Shown here: in pieces, positions 35,573 to 48,769 of the stretch | Position numbering within the stretch: the stretch's first letter is position 1 | Layout of the letters: each line of letters opens with the position of its first letter | DNA from: Acanthosoma haemorrhoidale | Taxonomy: Eukaryota; Arthropoda; Insecta; Hemiptera; Acanthosomatidae | NCBI GenBank assembly: GCA_930367205.1 | Contig: OV884009.1 | Span: forward strand, 106,475,189-106,539,188 | Direction of reading: 5' to 3' | DNA length: 64,000 nucleotides | Notes under the pieces: model-generated | What the model was told of the DNA's origin: nothing | The model's input: the letters and a program-made list of their open reading frames with translations, nothing else | The model's database searches: none | Position numbers and translations under genes: made by a program

Positions 35573-36424
35573 ATGCTTACGGATCCTATGGCCTTCGCTA
35601 CTCAACTTGCCCAATTAGCTGGTATAGTACATCAGCTGGCTCAAAACCAAGTGTCTTTAATTGCTAGTTTAGCAAATACAAGCCTTGTAAGTACAAATAG
35701 ACTTTCTCAAAAGCATTTCACGTTTGAGTCTTACCAGTCCAATAATAACGAATCTAGAACTACATATTTCGGTAGATTTCAGAAACAATTAACTCTTACT
35801 GGGATCGAAGAAGAGCATTGGGGAGATCGTTTACAAATTCTTTTGGGCCCGGACCTCAATACCACACATAAAGGTCTGATCTACCCTTCTTCAACCAATG
35901 ACACATTTAAGGCCATGATAAAAGCTCTGACTGACCATTTTATTCAATAGAAAAATAATAACAGTGAGGCCATAAAATTTGGAAAAACAATTTAGCAATC
36001 AGGTGAATCCGTGGTTGACTTTGCTATTGAACTAAAGGCTGGGGCAAGGGGTATTGTGAATTTAACAAGTTTCTGAATTACTCTTTATTTATATTTGGAG
36101 TGTATGATGAGTATCATCGAGATACAATTGTTACAAAAAAACTTGGCAAATTTTCTGGTGCTCTCGAAATAATTTAAAATTTAGAATCTACTAGGGCTGT
36201 TTCTCAATAAATGAACTTTTATTCACCTGATAACAACAAAAATTTGCACTTCCTAGCAGCCCTCCCTCCAACGTTAACAGCATAACCACTTAGGTAGGGT
36301 ACCTTCCAACCGCAAACAGGATCAACAAGCTGAACCATCGACCTTTAGGGGATGTGGTGAACATCACTGGTGTAATCACTACCCTCATAAGAACTCAGAG
36401 TGCAAGAAATGTCATAAGTTGTTA
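35573..36424 (+). pseudogene. Ty3/gypsy-like gag fragment
   Basis: Begins MLTDPMAFATQLAQLAGIVH. FGRFQKQLTLTGIEEEHWGD is the conserved core seen in insect gypsy-group gags. The frame stops at 35948, then continues with shifts (SGESVVDFAIELKAGARG). It ends in a zinc-knuckle-like stretch at about 36345-36424 (GCGEHHWCNHYPHKNSECKK). Pol is absent: the sequence switches to a minus-strand LINE immediately after. Confidence 0.75.
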
Positions 36425-37945
36425 TTTTAGAACGATTGTCCATGAGGTGAAGAAGTATTTTAAATCGTCTATTAGTTATTTGTCGTTTGGACGTAATGTG
36501 GTTGTCCCATGCGAGTAGCTTGTCTAGTATAAGTCCTAGGTAGGTGGTATGAGATTCAGCAGGAATGGTTTGGTTGAAAAGTAAAACTGAAGGAGAAGGA
36601 CCAAGGGGGGACGCGACATGAGAGGACTTTTCAGCATTCACTTTGAATCTCCATTTTGAGAACGAACCATGGTTCCATGGTGTCCATGTAAAGCTTGGGA
36701 TGCGTGCATTGCGTGAGGTTCGGAATAGGGGATAGCTATGCCGTTAGCGAATTTGTGGAGGGATGAGTATAGGAGGAAAAAAATGAGTCTGTATACCAAC
36801 CCCTGAGCTGGAGGACACCGGTAAGTAACATAATCGAGGTGGATGTGGAGGAGGTGTAAGATACGCTGAAATATCTTTTACGTAGGTATGACATGATGGT
36901 GGAAGGAAGGTTATTTATGATTTTACAGTCAGGGAAAGCTGCTGAGCGTTTGAGGTGGAATTTTTCGAGGATTTTTCACATAATGGGTGGGAGGAAAACG
37001 GGTCTGTTAAGTGTAGGAAAGTGCAGTGGTTTGCGTTTTTAATCGATCGTATTGATTAGGAAGGATTTCCAGAGAAGAGGAAAATAAACCGTTCTGAGAA
37101 ACGAGTTGTAGATGAAGGTCAGGAATAAAATAAATTTCTTTGAAAAATATTTAAGGATAATTTAACGAGAGTTTTTGAATGGATGTAGGTATTTCTTTGG
37201 AATCGAAAACAAGGGGTGTAGTAAAGAGAGAAGGATGTATCTAATTGATTTGATACAAAAGAACATTTTTCAGGGTCTATGATGGTTTAATGGGGATAAA
37301 ACGCACTTGTCCGTTAAAGCGCAAAGACAGAATCAATCTGCTCACCGCTTTTTGCCCAGGAGCCATCCTTATGACGGAGGGTATGTATAGTGTTAGGGGG
37401 AGGATATGATTCTTTTGCTAGTTGACTAAGCGAATGGCCATTAGGAGTCAGTCGGTTAGTAAATGCTGTGAAAGTTTTTTGAAGTGTTTTGGTAATTCTT
37501 CTTGGAGTTGTATTGGTAAGTTGGTTAGTTTTTTGTCGGATAGGTACTGGGAAAGTTGTCATTACTTTCATACCCTCCTCTTATTTGTCAATAGATGTTG
37601 TTGAATAAAGAAACATGGGGCTGCGGTAATAGTATAGTTCAAATAAGTTGGAAGGGACATAACTCATACCAGAGGATATGAAATTGTCGATTATGTCAGG
37701 GAGATTTTAACGGGTGTAAGCCAGTAACTTACTGGTTTAAGAGGAGTGTGCAGAGTATGGGAAGTAACAGCTTTATTTAAGGCAGTACGCAGAGGAAACG
37801 GAGAAGCGTAAGTGGAGAAATAAAGGGTTGTAACACTGCTTTGTAAGGAGGGGGAGGGATCATTATAGTGTGAAATGTTGGAGCGAACGAGGATAGCATA
37901 ACCGGCTGGGGCGCTTTCATCTGAATGGTCTGTTTGGTATGCAAT
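36425..37945 (-). mobile_element. Degraded Jockey-like LINE
   Basis: Minus-strand pieces in ORF2 order: about 37900-37570 (endonuclease-RT linker), 37571-37314 (RRITKTLQKTFTAFTN, NTIHTLRHKDGSWAKSGEQ), 37300-36650 (uninterpretable), and 36641-36345 (FNQTIPAESHTTYLGLILDKLLAWDNHI). The last is the RT thumb YLGxxLDxxLxWxxHI motif. Many stops. It abuts the gypsy gag zinc knuckle, as if inserted into that element. Confidence 0.75.
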
Positions 37946-38319
37946 GTAGCCAGTAATGAAGCAGTTACGTAGTTTTAAGTTTGTTTAGTTTAATAATCCA
38001 TTTATTGAAATAGAAGGTTAAGTTTTTTTCAATTGTCCTTGTAATCTACTTATCAGCTATAATGTCTACTCTGTAGGATCTTTTATAGATTGCTGTGAGG
38101 TCAGCGTATCTTTCCATCTCGGTGTGTAAAAGGATGTCGGAGATGTATAGTTTAAACAGGGTATGAGATTATTGTACCAACTTCTTCATCACAAATAAAT
38201 AGAAGTTCCTCTCTTCTCGGAACAGAAAACATCCACCTACGTTTCCATATTTAAAGAATAAAACATTAGGCGTCAGTTTAGAGATGGGAACTAGTTCACG
38301 ACACGACTGAAGCTCACTA

Positions 38320-38870
38320 GGAGGCGCGGGCATAGGCTTACCTATATAAATAAGACTGAAAGTCGGAGCTTTTTCCATTCAGTCGGAACCCGGCACTTGA
38401 AGTGAATACTGCTCTCTCTCTCTGTACTGGTGCTTGTTGCTCTACTGGAACCACGTCTTTTTTATTTAACTACCTCTGCACCTCTGTTTCCTAACCTTCC
38501 TATGTTTTAGTCCGGCGTTGTCAGGCCCCACACCTTCCTAGTGGGATAATCTGCCTTCGTCTCGCTAAAACTATCACTTCCATGGAAGGGATATCTTCTA
38601 TGCAGACGACGGTCTCTGGGGCCCTACAAAATGTACCTAGCAGTGTCTCCCCCAGCGATCCAGTCTGCCTCTCTCCGGTCCACGCTCAACTTTGGGATCA
38701 GGACGGTTTTCGCCTACTCTCAGATACCGATTGTGAATTCGCGGTCATTCCTAGATCACGTAAACTACCTATAATGCATACCCTGTCCCTCTTCTCCTGA
38801 ACATAGCGCACTGTCGGGGCACAGCCTCTAAGATCTTATGGAGTCCGATCAATACAAAAACCTGCCCACC
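38320..38870 (+). repeat. LTR-like arm with TATA and initiator, + copy
   Basis: Homologous, in inverted orientation, to 39150-39660. From about 38412 on the two share 'actggtg', 'ctatgttttagtccggc', 'gccctacaaa', 'gtctctcc' and further blocks to about 38870. 'tatataaata' at 38343-38352 and TCAGTC (initiator, A at 38381) stand 36 bp apart. A 72-codon frame at 38582 lies inside; its partner in the other arm is frameshifted, and the substitutions show no codon bias, so I do not call a gene. Confidence 0.75.
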
Positions 38871-39149
38871 GACTAGGCCTCCAGCAAAAGTCAAAGACCA
38901 CAGGTTACATATTTAGGTAGGAGTGCTCTCTTATACAGACAATAGTTTGACCTCACATTGCCTTACATTTTGTGTAATGCTACTCCTTTAGAATGCGGGT
39001 ATGTCACGTTCGTCTACAGGTAGGTTCCTTCCCTTATTTTTTACAAACTGATTCTGAAAGGCTTTGTCGGCTCGTCACGAGGGGGGTGCCTAGTTACCCT
39101 AGCCCTGGTGACGAAGTGAGGGTTGATTAGGCTATGACCTGGACAATTG

Positions 39150-39950
39150 TTTCCTGACGGGTCTTACTATCTGACTCCATATTTGATAGGTGTGTGCCCC
39201 GACAATGCACTATATTCAGGAGAAGAGGTATAGGGCAGGTGGTGTAGGTAGTTTGTGTGGTCTTGGAATGACCATGAATTCACACTCGGTATCTGAGGGT
39301 AGGCGAAATCCGTCCGGATCCCAAAGGCGAGTGTGAACCGGAGAGAAGCAGACTGGATTGCCGTGGGAGACACTACTAGGTAAATTTGTAGGGCCACGAC
39401 AACCGTTGTCCGCGAGGGAGAGGTCTCTCCCAAGGAGCTGCTAGTTTTAGCGAGGCGAAGGCAGAGAATCCCAGTAGGAGAGTGTGGGGTCTGACAATGC
39501 CGGACTAAAACATAGCAAGGTCAGGAAGCGAGGTCCAGAGGTTTTCATAAATGAGAAGGCCGAGTTTTGAGACATCAGTGCAGCCGCAAGTCACCAGTTA
39601 GAGAGTCGTCTTGTGAATGATTTACAGGCTAACCCCCGGGTCTATTTATAGTTAGCGTCCCTCAGTAGTATCCAATCATGGGACTCGTTATTGTGGCCAA
39701 TGCCAGCCCAGTATGTGGTGGCCTTTGCTCTCGTAGTGACTCGGGCCTTTGTCCGGGTCGTTACTATCTGCTCTTGGGTAGAGGGTGAGGGTTCCCAGCC
39801 CCTAACTAATTACTTGCAGCTGCGTCTTTTATTGTACATTTACAACGACTTATGGTTTGGTAATATTATTTACATTTGTTTAAACTAATTTACAATATAT
39901 ATACAATAGAGTATAGGGTGATTTATCTTATGTAGTTAGCGGTCGCTACA
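39150..39950 (-). repeat. LTR-like arm with TATA and initiator, - copy
   Basis: Read on the minus strand it starts TGTAGCGACCGC at 39950, a typical LTR start. It then has TATAAATA at 39650 and TCATTC (initiator, A at 39618) 32 bp later. After that comes the region homologous to the + arm, ending near 39150. This looks like the U3-R-U5 of an LTR element; no gag or pol is attached. Confidence 0.75.
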
Positions 39951-39999
39951 GGCTTCAATCATTCAGAAAGTTGAAAAAGATTAAATTATTTTGTGTTGA

Positions 40000-42900
40000 T
40001 TATAATATACAATTAACAGTATAATTAAACCTTTTTCTAGATGAATTAAACATTGTATGGGACAATGCCAAGTAGCTATTTTTCAGCTGAAATGTACCTT
40101 TTAACATGAACAAAAACATATTTACATAATTTTTTATCATTATAATAACTTTTAATGCTGAAATAAATCCTATCAGCTATCAAATTATCCCCTTTCGTAA
40201 CAAAATTGAACTATTTGATTAGCCTTTAAACTCATTTTTATTAATGAATCAAAATGTGGTATTAATATTATTATGTTCAGTGATATTATGTTTGTTTTAA
40301 AGGGAAAACAATAGTATACTTCTGGTTCACTCAATGGTAATTTCATTTTAATGTCATTTTTCCTCTTTTTTTAAATCAATTTAATTGTGTTAAGTATACT
40401 GCCAAACATTTTTGTATTTAAACAAATTTTTATATATGTTCTGATTTGAGGTAAACCCTTTTTCTATTTATTATCATTGCCTCCCCTATGTGATTTGCCG
40501 TTTCTTTTTTGCCAGAGTTGAATTTACTTATTTGTACCTTCTTGTCATAGGGAGCATTGTCACAAAATAAAGATTTTTTACACTATCTATTTATTCCATC
40601 TATCAAATTTAATACATATTTTTTTAAATATTTCATTTAAAATATCTATGTATAATTGGAGATATTTTTTTTAAATATAAGATTATAAACGATGTTAAGC
40701 GACAAATTGTTTTCCTCTGCTGGTACAGACTAATAGTTGCTTTATCATAAAACTATTTAAAAATCGATAAGATGAAGGAGTACAGATTTATTTTAGTAAA
40801 GATCAATTATATTCGTAAAACTAGTGACAACGGGCAGCTGTGTTTTTCGCCAAGCTTGTACAAATGTTTCGAGAAGTCGGCCGTTCCTGTAGACATAATG
40901 GAGTCTTGTATAGGGGCAGTTAGCTCGTCTTGATAGTTTTCCCGGGATTTCGTTCGATTAGAATTCGTTTTTATATTTTTTTTTTACTATTCGTTTAAAG
41001 ATTTGGGAATCCCCATGGACAATAGCTATCTAAGAAAAAGATGGAAAAGAGGACTAGAATATTTTCGGTAGTGCCGAAGACATCTAAGTGTTTCTTTTAA
41101 AAGCCTAGGTTGTGTGAAGTGATATATTGCCGGCGTAAATTTTTATCAGACGCGAAGGTGAAGAATTGTTGGGAAGTGGTCTGCAATAAGCAATATACTA
41201 TGGGATAAGCACAGGCTACTCTCCACTGAGATAAAAGACTACGCCTGTTCACTGTTCTGAATGCTGCTAACTTCTTCCACGGTGAGGGGAAAATAGAAAT
41301 AGACATAAAAAAAAGGCAAGTTTTAGCTATTAACTTATTACTGATTAGATTTTTAAAAAACTATTCCTTGCAGAAGGAAAGCTTGCTTAGTAATTTGAGT
41401 TTTTAAACTCCAGGCAAACATATTCTAGTTGTTACTATATTAATTTGTATATTTCTTTGTTTTTTCTTATATGAAGATTCACAAATGATAGATTCCATTT
41501 CAGAATGATAGTCTGTTAACCAGAAACAAACAGCTAGTTTTGAAGGTTATGTTGACTTGTTAAGTTTTGAAATTTCATGATGTCTAATAATCATTTTGGT
41601 TTCATTACTAGGTTTTCTTTTTTTTCTCTTGGGTGTAATTTTTTTATTGTTTGCAGCTGTAATTGAACTTGTGCCAGATGATAAGATATAAGTGATTGTG
41701 ATATTAATTACACTTAGTATTTTCTTGTGATGTATGTGACTGTTTAACCATGTTTTTTTGTATTAGCATTTACCTTGTTTAAATGTTTATTTAAGCTGAT
41801 TCGTTTACTTTCAATCCAATTTTCTAAAATTATGTTTTTATATTAACTACTGGGGTTGATCTAAAGAAGGCAACCACCAGTTTTTATTTATAGTATTATA
41901 TATATATATATATATATTGAATTGTCAATCCATTGTTTATTAATTTACTAAATGTTTTACATTTACTTATGTATAGAAGACATCCATTTAACCCCTTCTA
42001 CCTTTTTATTATTAATATTGCATTACTATCAATTTCTTTAGTGTCCTGGGACTTCCATTCTATTCCTAATTATATGTGAATTACTATTTCATTTCTAGTT
42101 GATGATATTAATATTTTTTTTAAATATTATAGCTGGTGTTATTCTTATAACCATATTTATTTATTAATTATTAGCCATTCAAATATTTAGTATCAGAGCT
42201 GGGGCTGTGTAATTATCTCTTTTCTTTGGCTAATAATTGTTAAAGTAGCTTAATTATATACAATAACAATTATTATTAATGTAATTTTCCATACCACACT
42301 CCATAATGTATAATAATAAGTATTTATATTTGATTATTATTGAAACATTTTTCAACAAATTTAGAATAATTAAAATGTATCATAATGTGTGAAGTTTAAA
42401 TTGTTGATACATTTTTGTAATAACCATACATAGTTTTATAGGTGACTTAATTATAACCTCAGTTAAAGTTACATGTCTTAACCAAAACAAGGCACCTTTC
42501 CAAAAAATATAGTTGATTAATTCTACTTTATTTATTATTATATGTTAATAAAGACTTTTAGGGTTAATGTGATTATTTCTATTAACGCAGTGTCTGCTGT
42601 GTAATTGTATTTGTGACAATAGTATTTATGTTTGAATTATGATTGATACACATTAGAAGAGTATTAAGTGTGAGATTAGATGATTACAACGTTCAGTTGC
42701 ATAAGTCGTGCTTGTGCAACTGCATTCATTTAATTTTGCTAAGTAAATATAATAATTAGACATAGATATGAAGTCTATTCGCCAAATTTTAAGACTTGAA
42801 GTATTTATTTGAAGATTGTGATTAAAAGGTATTTTCAGTAATAATACTGAATTTTAAGGACATTATTATGCAACAATACAAATATATCTGTGTCAATTTT

Positions 42901-44500
42901 ATTTGTAACATGTTTAGGCTTTCCAAGGAGCTCTGCTTAATTTTTTGGTTAGGCTATATTTATCCAGACCATTGTTTTTTATAAACACAGTGCTCAATTT
43001 GATTCTGAAATAAAATTACTTCTGAGCTCTAGATATATACCCGTTGCCCCAAGAATTTTAAGCTATTTCTTGTGTCGCATGAATTATAAAATATCTAAAT
43101 CAGCATTGTATTGTATTTTATGATTCACTAGTACTACAAGTTAAGAGATTAGGTATCATTTCATAACTTATTAAACCCAATTTTTTTTTCTTCATAATAT
43201 AAACCCTACTCCGGATTACTCGTGATAATAAGGGTCAGGTACCAGGGTTAAAGCCAAAGCACAATTAATCCAAACAGTTAACGCTGCATGTGTTTTTTTC
43301 TATTTAATTAAGTAAAGTCAATAAACAAAGAGATAACAGTTCCTTATTTAAACATTATTTTAGTTTTTGTTTTATTTTTTTCATGTAAAGCAAGTAGTAA
43401 AATTATTTAAATACCAAACAGTTAATATTTAAATTTTTTACTGTTAATTTTTTTATTAAAATATTCAAGCAGTGGCATCTGTTTTTTGTTCCGAGTTAAA
43501 ACGGACAGATTCCAGATAGCTCACATTCTTCCTCCATCACAGATGCTATGTATTTTGGACTTTTTTTTTTAATACTCAGTTAGGTTACATCCTGGTTTAA
43601 CCACCCCGGATAATCATGAGTTAAGAACAAATAATTAAAAACCTTCTGGTGATTGGTAAATTAATAATATTGGAACTGATAATATTATGCCTTACATTGT
43701 ATGTTACAAACAAAACAAAAAGAAAACAAGAACACTTTTAGGTGTATATCTTGGCTCTCTTGATCTTTTGTTTCAATATTTTATTAACAGCAGATTCTCC
43801 AAGATTTAATTTTGTTGATTCCTGTTGCCCCTTTCCACTAAATATTTCATACAACCAATTGTCTTGTGGTACGAGATTGTTTTCTTATTCAGAAATAACC
43901 AAATATTTATGACAAGTTAATCTTGAGTGCTTTCCCTTGATATTGACAAATTATTTTTCTATTTTATTTTTAATTATGTTATTAGTTTTTTAATGTTAAT
44001 GATATGCGTTTAGAATTGCTGCAAATACAGCACTTCTCACAGGATATTCTGGAGAGGATATCTCCATTTTTGTGGCTTTCCTTTATTGATACTGGTCACT
44101 TGACGGAACATTCTGAAAACATACATTATAGGAAATATCATAATCATTTATTTAGGTTGCTTCGAAGAACGGGACGTATACTTTTTATTTCTTATTTTTT
44201 CCCCTACCACAGGAACCGTCTCCCAAATGGAGTTCCCTCATGGGCCGCGTACTCTTTCCGGTGTTGTGTTCTGACAGAATATGTACCATTTTCATCTTCA
44301 TAAACTCATTCTGAACTATATTAGGTGGTGAAACAAATCAGTCATGTTTTTGTTTAGTTCTATCCCCCAACCTATTGACAGATAGGACCCTGTATTTTTT
44401 TTTCAAACTTATGGTCTTGTTATTATCTTGAGTTGAGTGTTTTCCTTATTGCTTGGCAATTAATGTATGCTGAGTTGTCATGAGGAGGCCTAGTTGGACA
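40000..44500. other. Long AT-rich non-coding stretch
   Basis: No motif-bearing frame. A slightly GC-richer island at about 40800-41300 ('gtcggccgttcctgtagac', 'cccgggatttcg') stands out. A TA microsatellite lies at about 41895-41918. Weak Tigger-like ends occur near 43200 and 43605 but I could not establish an element. Confidence 0.4.
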
Positions 44501-44531
44501 ACTATGCGGGATTTCTGACGACGGAGAGAGG

Positions 44532-44677
<146 letters not shown>

Positions 44678-44699
44678 TTTGAAGGAAAGGTAGGCGGGT

Positions 44700-45780
44700 G
44701 GGTGTTTTCTGGTCCGAGAAGAGGGTAACTTTTATTTATTCGTGGTGAAGTAGTTGACACAACAATGAACTTTTCTGAAAACTGCTGTCATGAATTGTAC
44801 CCACTCACATAAATAATTGCCAAGTCTGTTTTCAGCTTGTGCTGAATGGCCAGTAACCCCTGTATAACATAAACTTAATTGAAAATTGAGGTTAACAAGA
44901 TCACTTCTTCATTTTCTTTTCTATTTTTTTGCTATAGAATGGTGTTTGTACCGTGAGTCAGTGAATACATAAACATACATAGGAGTGCATCCATTTTTAC
45001 CACAGTTCTAAATAAAAATTAACAAAATACGGCTAAAATGCATGCATTTGATTACATTTAGTTATTACTAATAGTTACTGAATTTATTTAAATATACACA
45101 ATGAGTACTTTAATTAAAAAATAATCATGAGAAATCTTAAATTTATAAGTTTCATTGGAATCAGATACCGCAGTTTGTCAACAAAAACTCACAGAAAAGC
45201 CTATTTAGGTATATATAGGTCTCAAGTAAAAAAATTAAATTTATATATAAGTCCTAATAATATTAACTGTTACTGACACTATATAAAAATAAGGATCAGT
45301 AAGCAGATTGTTATGATGGATCCCACTGGGAATGCAATCCATGGTTTTGCCAGGTTTTAACGAAACAGAGAGACATCATAAATTTCTATTAATAACAATT
45401 TAGATGATTAAGAGCCAATGTTTGCATGCTGATCTGGTCATGCATCCACACCTAGGACAAGAGGCAGACATATTATTTATGTAAACCAAACAATCCTAAT
45501 TAAATTAATATAGAATTATTGTACATTTTGGTTATAAGAAGAAGAGGCCCACCAGTTACTTACTAATGTATAATTTGATTAACCCTAAAATAAATTCTGA
45601 ACCACTTGTAAAATTCTGATGCTGCCAGCTTGGTGTGTATGCATTTGTATTTTCCAGTCTAGTCAGGGCACCATCGCTTCACTATTTGCTGTAAAGGTAA
45701 CATACAAGTTGGTTAAGGGAAACCTTTAGAGTAGTTGAATATTATTTTCCACTTAATGAAGTTTATTTTATCTCCGTGAA
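44700..45780. other. Non-coding stretch
   Basis: No gene, terminal repeat or tandem structure recognised. Confidence 0.4.
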
Positions 45781-46040
45781 GGCTATCAGAGCCCCGAATT
45801 CGGTACCATGCATAGTGGGCTATAATCCTCACATCCTTAATTATGGAAGGTCTCAGACTCCTCATGACATTTAGGGCAGCACTGATTATTACACCTAATA
45901 AATGGATGGGGCAACTATTTTCAGTGAAGATTGATACATTGTCTACAGGTTAACAAACCAAGAGCAGTATGTCCAATATGTATGTTTTTATTAGCAAAGG
46001 CCTCACTCTTCCTATACATTAGACCTGTATGCGAAGGATT
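45780..46040 (-). pseudogene. LINE C-terminal zinc-knuckle remnant
   Basis: The minus strand reads NIHIGHTALGLLTCRQCINLH, then NNQCCPKCHEESETFHN. This is the GHT...CPxC...H arrangement that ends ORF2 in many insect LINEs (I/R1/Jockey groups). Two stops interrupt it. It is probably the 3' part of the same element as the minus-strand RT pieces just to the right. Confidence 0.55.
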
Positions 46041-46249
46041 CCAATAAGGGACTATGATCAGGAAAAGGTTCGAACCTTCCCAATTGATACATACTATTCT
46101 TACTTGATACCTGTATTAACTTGAGAGTTTTTCAGAATTGAACTGGTGAAGAAGTTCAGTTGATAATAAAGCACCAAAACTTCAGAAAGCTATCTTGGGG
46201 GCATCCGATACAAGTCAGATTTTCAACATTCTTTCTTCTTCTTGGGTTA

Positions 46250-47463
46250 CCTGTTGTCTCAGGTATGTTAAATGTAATGTTGGTACATGGTTTTCTTTGT
46301 TGACTTATATTCTCCATCGGTTGCACCAATGGTCAATTTCGTAGAAGTAAATTTGTAGGTTATGAGATGCCACGTCAGGGGCATGATAGGATGAAACAAC
46401 AGCTTTGTCATCAGCAAAAATGGCAAGAAAAGAGTACGTAGTGGTAGGAATGTTATTGTTATAAATAGTGTAGAGAAGAGGGCCAAGAACACTACCTTGG
46501 GGAAGTCCAGCTTCAACTGGAAAGTGGTTTGAGTATTTAGAGCCACATTGGACTTGGAAGTAGTGGTTAGATCAGAGCGAAGAAGAAGAAAATATGTTTG
46601 TGGGTGGGAGGATAGATTTCAGCAAATAGAGTAATACAGGATCTCTAACCCAGTCAAATGCCTGAGCCACATCAAGAAATGTGCCAGTGCAGAAGTGCTT
46701 GCTCTTTAAGGCTGAAGAAATATGGTCGACTAGTTGAAATCTAATGCACTTTAGAATGTTGGAAGTGGAAGCCAAACTAATGTGCCGGTAGAAGATTGTG
46801 GGTGTCCTAAATGGGAAGGAGACAATAATTAAGGATCTCAACAATTTTGGAGAGAATCAGGAGAAGACTAATAGGCCGATAGGATGAAGGGCTATTTGGT
46901 GGTTTCCCGGGCTTGTGGAATAATCTTATAATAGAAAACGTCCAAAGAAGAGGAAAGGGTGTGGCTCAAAGAATACAGTTGAAGATAAGATATATGTGAG
47001 AAATACTATAGCTTTGTGTGGTAGTTGGTGGAGGATTTGTGTAGTCAGAAGGTCATATCCAGGAGATTTGTTTCTTGGTAAATAGTTATTTAGCCAACTA
47101 TCATCTTAAGGTCAACTTAATAGTGTTTGACCTTGGAGGGGTGGATTGCTTTAGGTGGGAGGAATAGAGGAATTGGCATAGAAAGGAATTCTTGAATGGG
47201 AGATATAGATTTTCAGTGTCAGGGCGAGGTTTAAATGTGTTAAAGATATGGCTTCCAAATTCGTGTGCTTTTTCTCTATTGGACGCAGCCAAAGACCCAT
47301 TGTCATGGTAGAGTGGGAGCTTTATCTTTTTATATTCAAGGATTTTGTTAAGAACCCTTTTTGCTAAGACCGTTTTTCTACTAATATTTTTGATTACTAT
47401 AATTTTTCCTGGTTCTGAAATTTCGTGCGGGGTTATGTCATATAAATAAGTTAAATTCCACAT
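46250..47463 (-). pseudogene. Jockey-like LINE ORF2, degraded
   Basis: Minus-strand pieces in order: 47463-47101 (KTVLAKRVLNKILEYKKIKL, LPLYHDNGSLAASNREKA), 46844-46572 (QLVDHISSALKSKHFCTGTF, LDVAQAFDWVRDPVLLYLLK: RT motif A), and 46546-46268 (SGFPQGSVLGPLLY-like block in a shifted frame, followed by MTKLLFHP where the YADD box is expected). Stops and frameshifts are numerous. It is related to, but distinct from, the + strand LINE at 47.8-51.1 kb. Confidence 0.8.
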
Positions 47464-47833
47464 TGTTACCTCGGATCATTTAGGCATTCCACATCATACG
47501 TCTAATTTTCTCAACAATCCCCATTAACGTTAGTTCTATGATTAAAAATGTTATTGGATAAGCTGGAACATAATATTAGTACAGAAAGAAAATAAATAGA
47601 CATAGCTACTTTGTTTATGTATTGTTTTGCTATACATAAAGGTCAGTACGACTTTAGTTTACGAGAAAATGAATCCCGTGAAAATTTGTTTCATGAAGTG
47701 TGAATTATTAGTCTGTTTGAGTTCTAATTGTTATCAATGTGGTTATTTCAGTTGAAATTAGCTGAAACGAAGTTTGTAAGTAATTATATCTTATTAACAC
47801 AATTAGAGGTTTTTATCTATTCAGAATTCTCTT

Positions 47834-48115
47834 TTGGCGATGCCGTTCACAACAGAGAGCAGTCACAGACACCGCCCACTCCCTGTCCACCAGTTCATCT
47901 TCCTCAGCATTCCGTTCATCCCATCAACCCACAAACTCCATACCGTCTTTATATTATTACCACAAATCTCGCATATTCCTCCACCTACAAGTTCTTCGGA
48001 TCTCACCAGCCTTTTAACCTCATTCCTTACAGGGTTCAGAACCCTAATTACCCCTCTCATTTCCCTTCTTACAAATCTTGTTTCCTACCTTATTCCCGTT
48101 AAACAAAATCTATAA
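47834..48115 (+). pseudogene. LINE ORF1 (gag-like) C-terminal end
   Basis: One frame ends with TSSSDLTSLLTSFLTGFRTL and ITPLISLLTNLVSYLIPVKQ, the hydrophobic C-terminal tail seen on Jockey-clade ORF1 products. It starts at TTG, so it is 5'-truncated. It ends directly before the ORF2 frame. Confidence 0.6.
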
Positions 48116-48649
48116 GTGCATCCTTCCGACTCTTTATCCATTCTCCTTTGGAATGTGAATGGTGTTCGCACCCACACTAAAGAACTGACAGCACTACTCC
48201 ACGACAAGAACATCGATGTAGCTCTCATTATTAAAACAAGACTTTTGAGTAAACAACCATTTACTGTTCGGCAGTACCAGACTTATCGAACTGATCACCC
48301 AGATGGAAGAGCCCATGCAGGTAGGTACGCTGTCATTGCCCATAACTTCATTTCCCATCACATAGTAGTTCATTTGGTAGCACATGATTTCCTTCAGTTC
48401 ACTGCAGTGTCAATCAGCACCTTCATTTTCCCCCTTACTCTAGCATCAGTGTACAGCCCTCCCAATAAATCCATTTCCGATTCCCAATTCATCTCTTTTC
48501 TAGACTCCATCAGACATCGTTTCCTTGCGAGTGGGGACTTTAATGCGAAGCACCAACACTGGGGGCTGGGGGTCAAGATCCACAAATACACGAGGACGTG
48601 CTTTGCTGTTTGCACTCATATGCAAACATTTCTCCACTATCTCTCCTGA
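48116..48649 (+). pseudogene. LINE ORF2 endonuclease domain
   Basis: LSILLWNVNGVRTHTKELTA begins an APE-like endonuclease (the N in WNVNG is the metal-site residue). YRTDHPDGRAHAGRYAVI, LASVYSPPNKSI and ASGDFNAKHQHWG (catalytic D/N) follow in the right order. The catalytic Glu normally in a SET(H/R) motif is Lys here (IIKTR), and the frame stops at 48647. The domain would nick target DNA to prime reverse transcription. Confidence 0.88.
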
Positions 48650-48769
48650 CACAGCCACCTATTGGCCATCAGATCCCAACCGAAATCTTTGGTTGACTTC
48701 TTCTTCTACAATAGTTAAGGAACACTAAACTACTCACTCACCTGCCTCGATGACCTCTACTCCGATCAT

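Noticed and set aside
38582..39433. Two similar 72- and 88-codon frames in inverted arms
   Set aside because: The frames are offset by an indel, and differences fall equally on all codon positions, so they look like LTR sequence and not a conserved protein.
43190..43640. Possible Tigger-like TIR pair ('ggattactcgtgataataag' / 'ggataatcatgag')
   Set aside because: The ends align poorly and no TA-flanked boundary could be fixed.
44004..44303. 99-codon + frame
   Set aside because: No motif, no splice context and no similarity I can recall; its length is within chance for one such frame in 64 kb.
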